Source: Prosthecobacter debontii (lineage in GTDB: Bacteria > Verrucomicrobiota > Verrucomicrobiia > Verrucomicrobiales > Akkermansiaceae). From it: DNA of 37,875 bases. The notes under the pieces were generated by a model. It worked only from the letters and a program-made list of their open reading frames with translations. It did not search any database and was not told where the DNA came from. The translations under genes and the position numbers were made by a program. This document shows positions 34,964-37,875 of this stretch, one piece after another. How positions within the stretch are numbered: the stretch's first letter is position 1; the number at the start of each line of letters is the position of its first letter. The DNA is taken from the NCBI GenBank assembly GCA_945885485.1, contig CAMCYT010000002.1, forward strand, positions 1 through 37,875. Direction: 5' to 3'.

Positions 34964-37875
34964 ATGCGCTGGCTTTCCATACATTTCCTCATCGTTATCC
35001 AATCCACCGCATTGGCTGGGGAAATCGATTTCACGACGCAGATTCAGCCGATTTTATCGGAAAATTGCTACGCCTGCCATGGCCCGGATGAGTCGAAAAT
35101 CGAAGGCGGTCTGCGTTTGGATGTTCAGGAAAAGGCTTTGAAAGGAGGAGATAGCGGCAAGGCGATCGTGCCGGGGAATGCGAAAGCGTCGTTGATCATT
35201 GAGCGCATCATGCACACCGATCCCAAGGAGGTCATGCCGCCGCCGGAGAAAAAGAAGCGGTTATCGCCTGAAAAAGTGCAGCTGATCCGCGACTGGATTA
35301 ACCAAGGCGCGAAATGGGGCACGCATTGGGCATTTCAAACGCCAAAACGCCCACCTGTGCCACAGGTGAAAGACAAAGCATGGGTGAAAAATGCTATCGA
35401 TGCCTTTGTTTTAGCAAAATTGGAGAGCGAGAAATTGGCTCCCGCACCGTCCGCAAAACCTGAGACCTTGCTGCGTCGCTTGTCGCTAGATTTAGTTGGC
35501 CTGCCTCCGACATTAGAAGAACTTGCGGCGAAAGGGGATGCAGAAAAAGAAATCGAGCGCTTGATCGCTAGCCCTCATTTCGGTGAACGCTGGGGCCGTG
35601 ATTGGTTAGATGCTGCTCGTTACGCCGATTCTGCGGGCTACGAAAAAGACTTACCACGTTATCATCACATGTATCGCGACTGGGTGGTCTCCGCGATGAA
35701 TCAAAACATGCCTTACAATGATTTTGTGGTGAAACAAATCGCTGGAGACCTTTTACCAAAAGCAACTCAAGACGATCGCATTGCGACAGGATTTTTACGT
35801 AACTCGATGACTAACGAAGAGGGTGGAGCAAAGCCTGAGCAGTTCCGCGTTGAGGGGATTTTTGATAGGATCGATGCGATTGGAAAATCGACGCTTGGCC
35901 TAACCGCGCAATGCGCGCAGTGCCACACCCACAAATACGATCCGCTCACTCACGATGAGTATTACGGGATGTTCGCGTATTTGAACAACATCAGCGAAAC
36001 ATCGATCGCGGCCTACACCCCGAGTGAGAGAAAAACGGTGGATCAGTTGTTAGGTGAGATAACAGAGATTGATAAAACTGTGCGGAAATTATCACCGGTT
36101 ACCGAAGATAAATTTCAAGCATGGCAGCGTGAAATGCTAGCTCTACCGCGCACCGAATGGGAAGCGCTAGAGCTTTATCAACTTGGTGATTCAGGACAAA
36201 AATTTTGGCCGCTAGCAGATAAGTCCGTTATCAATATGGGCTATGCCAACACTCGTGGCGGTGAGTCGTTTACTAGCTCATCTAATTTGACTGTGATCCG
36301 TTCTGCCCGTCTCGAGGTAATGAATGATCCATATTTACCGATGAATGGACCGGGGCGATCAACTCGAGGAACGGGTGCGCTGACTGAGTTCAATTTAAAA
36401 GGAGGTAAAGAAGCGACAAAAACCGATAAGCTGAAATTTAAAAATCCAGTAGCAAGTGTGAATCCACCAGAAGTTGCGTTGGATCCGAAACGTTTTCCTA
36501 ACAATGCGGAAGCCAAGCCAGATGATAGGCGCACGGGGCCAGTGGCTTTCGCTTTGGATGGTGATAACAAAACGGCATGGACTCATGAGAGAGATCCAGC
36601 ACGTAATAACGATCCCGCAGTGCTGACTTTTGAATTGGAACAACCCTTGGAGGGAGCGGAAAAAACCTATTTCAATTACACGCTTTCGTTAAATCACGGT
36701 GGCTACAATTCCGATGACAACATGACCTATAACTTGGGTCGCGTTCGCTTATCCGTTTCTTCTACTTTACCGAACGCGCTCGATCAATTGCCACCCTTGG
36801 TGTTGGCAGCGCTTGAAACTCCTGCTGACAAACGCAGCCCAGAACAAGAAGCTCGGGTGTTTGCGCATTGGCGTGAAAATCAGACAGAGTTTTCCGCGCA
36901 GACTAAAGAAATCGAAGCACTCTACGCAAAAGTCCCACTGGCGACATGGGCATTGGTAGCGGCGGAATTGAAAACCCCTCGCGAAACCCGTTTGCTTGAA
37001 CGAGGTGAGCAAACCCATCCCAAGCATGTCGTGAAACCTCACGTTCCTGCTTTCCTGCATCCGCTTCCGCCCGGCGATCCTGAATCCCGCCTGACGTTTG
37101 CGAAATGGTTGGTCGATCCTAAATCTCCAGTCGCTTCACGCGTGTTCGTGAACCGCGTTTGGCAAGCCTATTTCGGAACAGGTTTGTTAGAAACTTCAGA
37201 GGATTTCGGGCATCAAGCGGCGCGTCCCTCGCATCCGGAATTGCTGGACTGGCTCGCTTGTGAATTTGTCGAAAGCGGATGGGATATGAAACACCTGCAT
37301 CGTCTCATCACCAACAGCGCGACCTATCAGCAGGAATCTTTTGCTTCTGAAAAACTGCGTGACATGGATCCTAAGAACCGCTTGTTGGCGCGTGCTTCGC
37401 GTTTCCGTGCACCTGCTGAAACCGTGCGCGACATCCAGCTCGCGACCTCCGGTTTGTTAGACGCTTCGCTGGGCGGACGCAGTGTTTACCCCCCAGCACC
37501 GGACTATCTTTTCCAACGCCCCGTTTCCTACGGACCGAAAACCTGGATTGTGGAACAAGATTCACAACGCTACCGCCGTGCGCTTTACACATTTAGATTC
37601 CGCTCGGTGCCGTATCCGATGCTGACCACCTTTGATGCGCCAAACGGTTCGGTTTCTTGTGTGCGTCGCACGCTTTCCACCACGCCGTTGCAGGCGTTGG
37701 TGACGCTCAACGAACAGGTTTCAGTCGAGGCTGCGCTCGGGCTCGCTCATCGGATGCTGACGGATTCCGGTAGTTTGGAAGAAAGGATTTCCCGTGCGTT
37801 CCAGCGCTGCACCGCACGCGTTCCGGATGCGGATGAGATCGCTGCGCTGAAATCTCATTACGAGTCATCTTTGGC
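34964..37875 (+). CDS. PSD1 / planctomycete-type cytochrome c (DUF1549, DUF1553) domain protein, partial (runs off the window end)
   Basis: MRWLSIHFLIVIQSTALAGEIDFTTQIQPILSENCYACHGPDESKIEGGLRLDVQEKALKGGDSGKAIVPG (CxxCH haem motif), DAFVLAKLESEKLAPAPSAKPETLLRRLSLDLVGLPPT (DUF1549) and TTFDAPNGSVSCVRRTLSTTPLQALVTLNEQ (DUF1553). Not in the ORF track because it is open at the edge. Confidence 0.93.
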   Translation, partial: MRWLSIHFLIVIQSTALAGEIDFTTQIQPILSENCYACHGPDESKIEGGLRLDVQEKALKGGDSGKAIVPGNAKASLIIERIMHTDPKEVMPPPEKKKRLSPEKVQLIRDWINQGAKWGTHWAFQTPKRPPVPQVKDKAWVKNAIDAFVLAKLESEKLAPAPSAKPETLLRRLSLDLVGLPPTLEELAAKGDAEKEIERLIASPHFGERWGRDWLDAARYADSAGYEKDLPRYHHMYRDWVVSAMNQNMPYNDFVVKQIAGDLLPKATQDDRIATGFLRNSMTNEEGGAKPEQFRVEGIFDRIDAIGKSTLGLTAQCAQCHTHKYDPLTHDEYYGMFAYLNNISETSIAAYTPSERKTVDQLLGEITEIDKTVRKLSPVTEDKFQAWQREMLALPRTEWEALELYQLGDSGQKFWPLADKSVINMGYANTRGGESFTSSSNLTVIRSARLEVMNDPYLPMNGPGRSTRGTGALTEFNLKGGKEATKTDKLKFKNPVASVNPPEVALDPKRFPNNAEAKPDDRRTGPVAFALDGDNKTAWTHERDPARNNDPAVLTFELEQPLEGAEKTYFNYTLSLNHGGYNSDDNMTYNLGRVRLSVSSTLPNALDQLPPLVLAALETPADKRSPEQEARVFAHWRENQTEFSAQTKEIEALYAKVPLATWALVAAELKTPRETRLLERGEQTHPKHVVKPHVPAFLHPLPPGDPESRLTFAKWLVDPKSPVASRVFVNRVWQAYFGTGLLETSEDFGHQAARPSHPELLDWLACEFVESGWDMKHLHRLITNSATYQQESFASEKLRDMDPKNRLLARASRFRAPAETVRDIQLATSGLLDASLGGRSVYPPAPDYLFQRPVSYGPKTWIVEQDSQRYRRALYTFRFRSVPYPMLTTFDAPNGSVSCVRRTLSTTPLQALVTLNEQVSVEAALGLAHRMLTDSGSLEERISRAFQRCTARVPDADEIAALKSHYESSL

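Overview
This looks like a chromosomal segment from a Verrucomicrobia-like bacterium; the lineage is inferred from gene content (PSD1/DUF1549-DUF1553 cytochrome protein, DUF5069, ThuA, Gfo/Idh/MocA) and from the tmRNA tag. It carries ordinary core genes: clpP-tig, purU, fusA, ssrA, pgi, apt, prfB, pabB, an IscA-like gene and a copper P-type ATPase. It also carries an RND efflux locus, several regulators and sugar-metabolism genes. The most unusual layer is intergenic. About ten copies of a ~130-bp composite palindromic element (family A, ends GGTAGGGTC...GACCCTACC) and three copies of a second family (family B, ends GGTAGGGYGCC...) sit between genes. Each family flanks its own RAYT (REP-associated tyrosine transposase) gene, which suggests two parallel RAYT-REPIN systems with distinct specificities. 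Repeats supply the stop codons of at least four genes. Some family A copies carry a second, nested 16-bp palindrome in a hairpin apex. prfB contains a near-canonical RF2 +1 programmed frameshift (AGGAGGTATCTTTGAC) that the ORF track misreads. tmRNA is present with predicted tag ADSNELALAA. All family calls come from reading the sequence; no database search was run.
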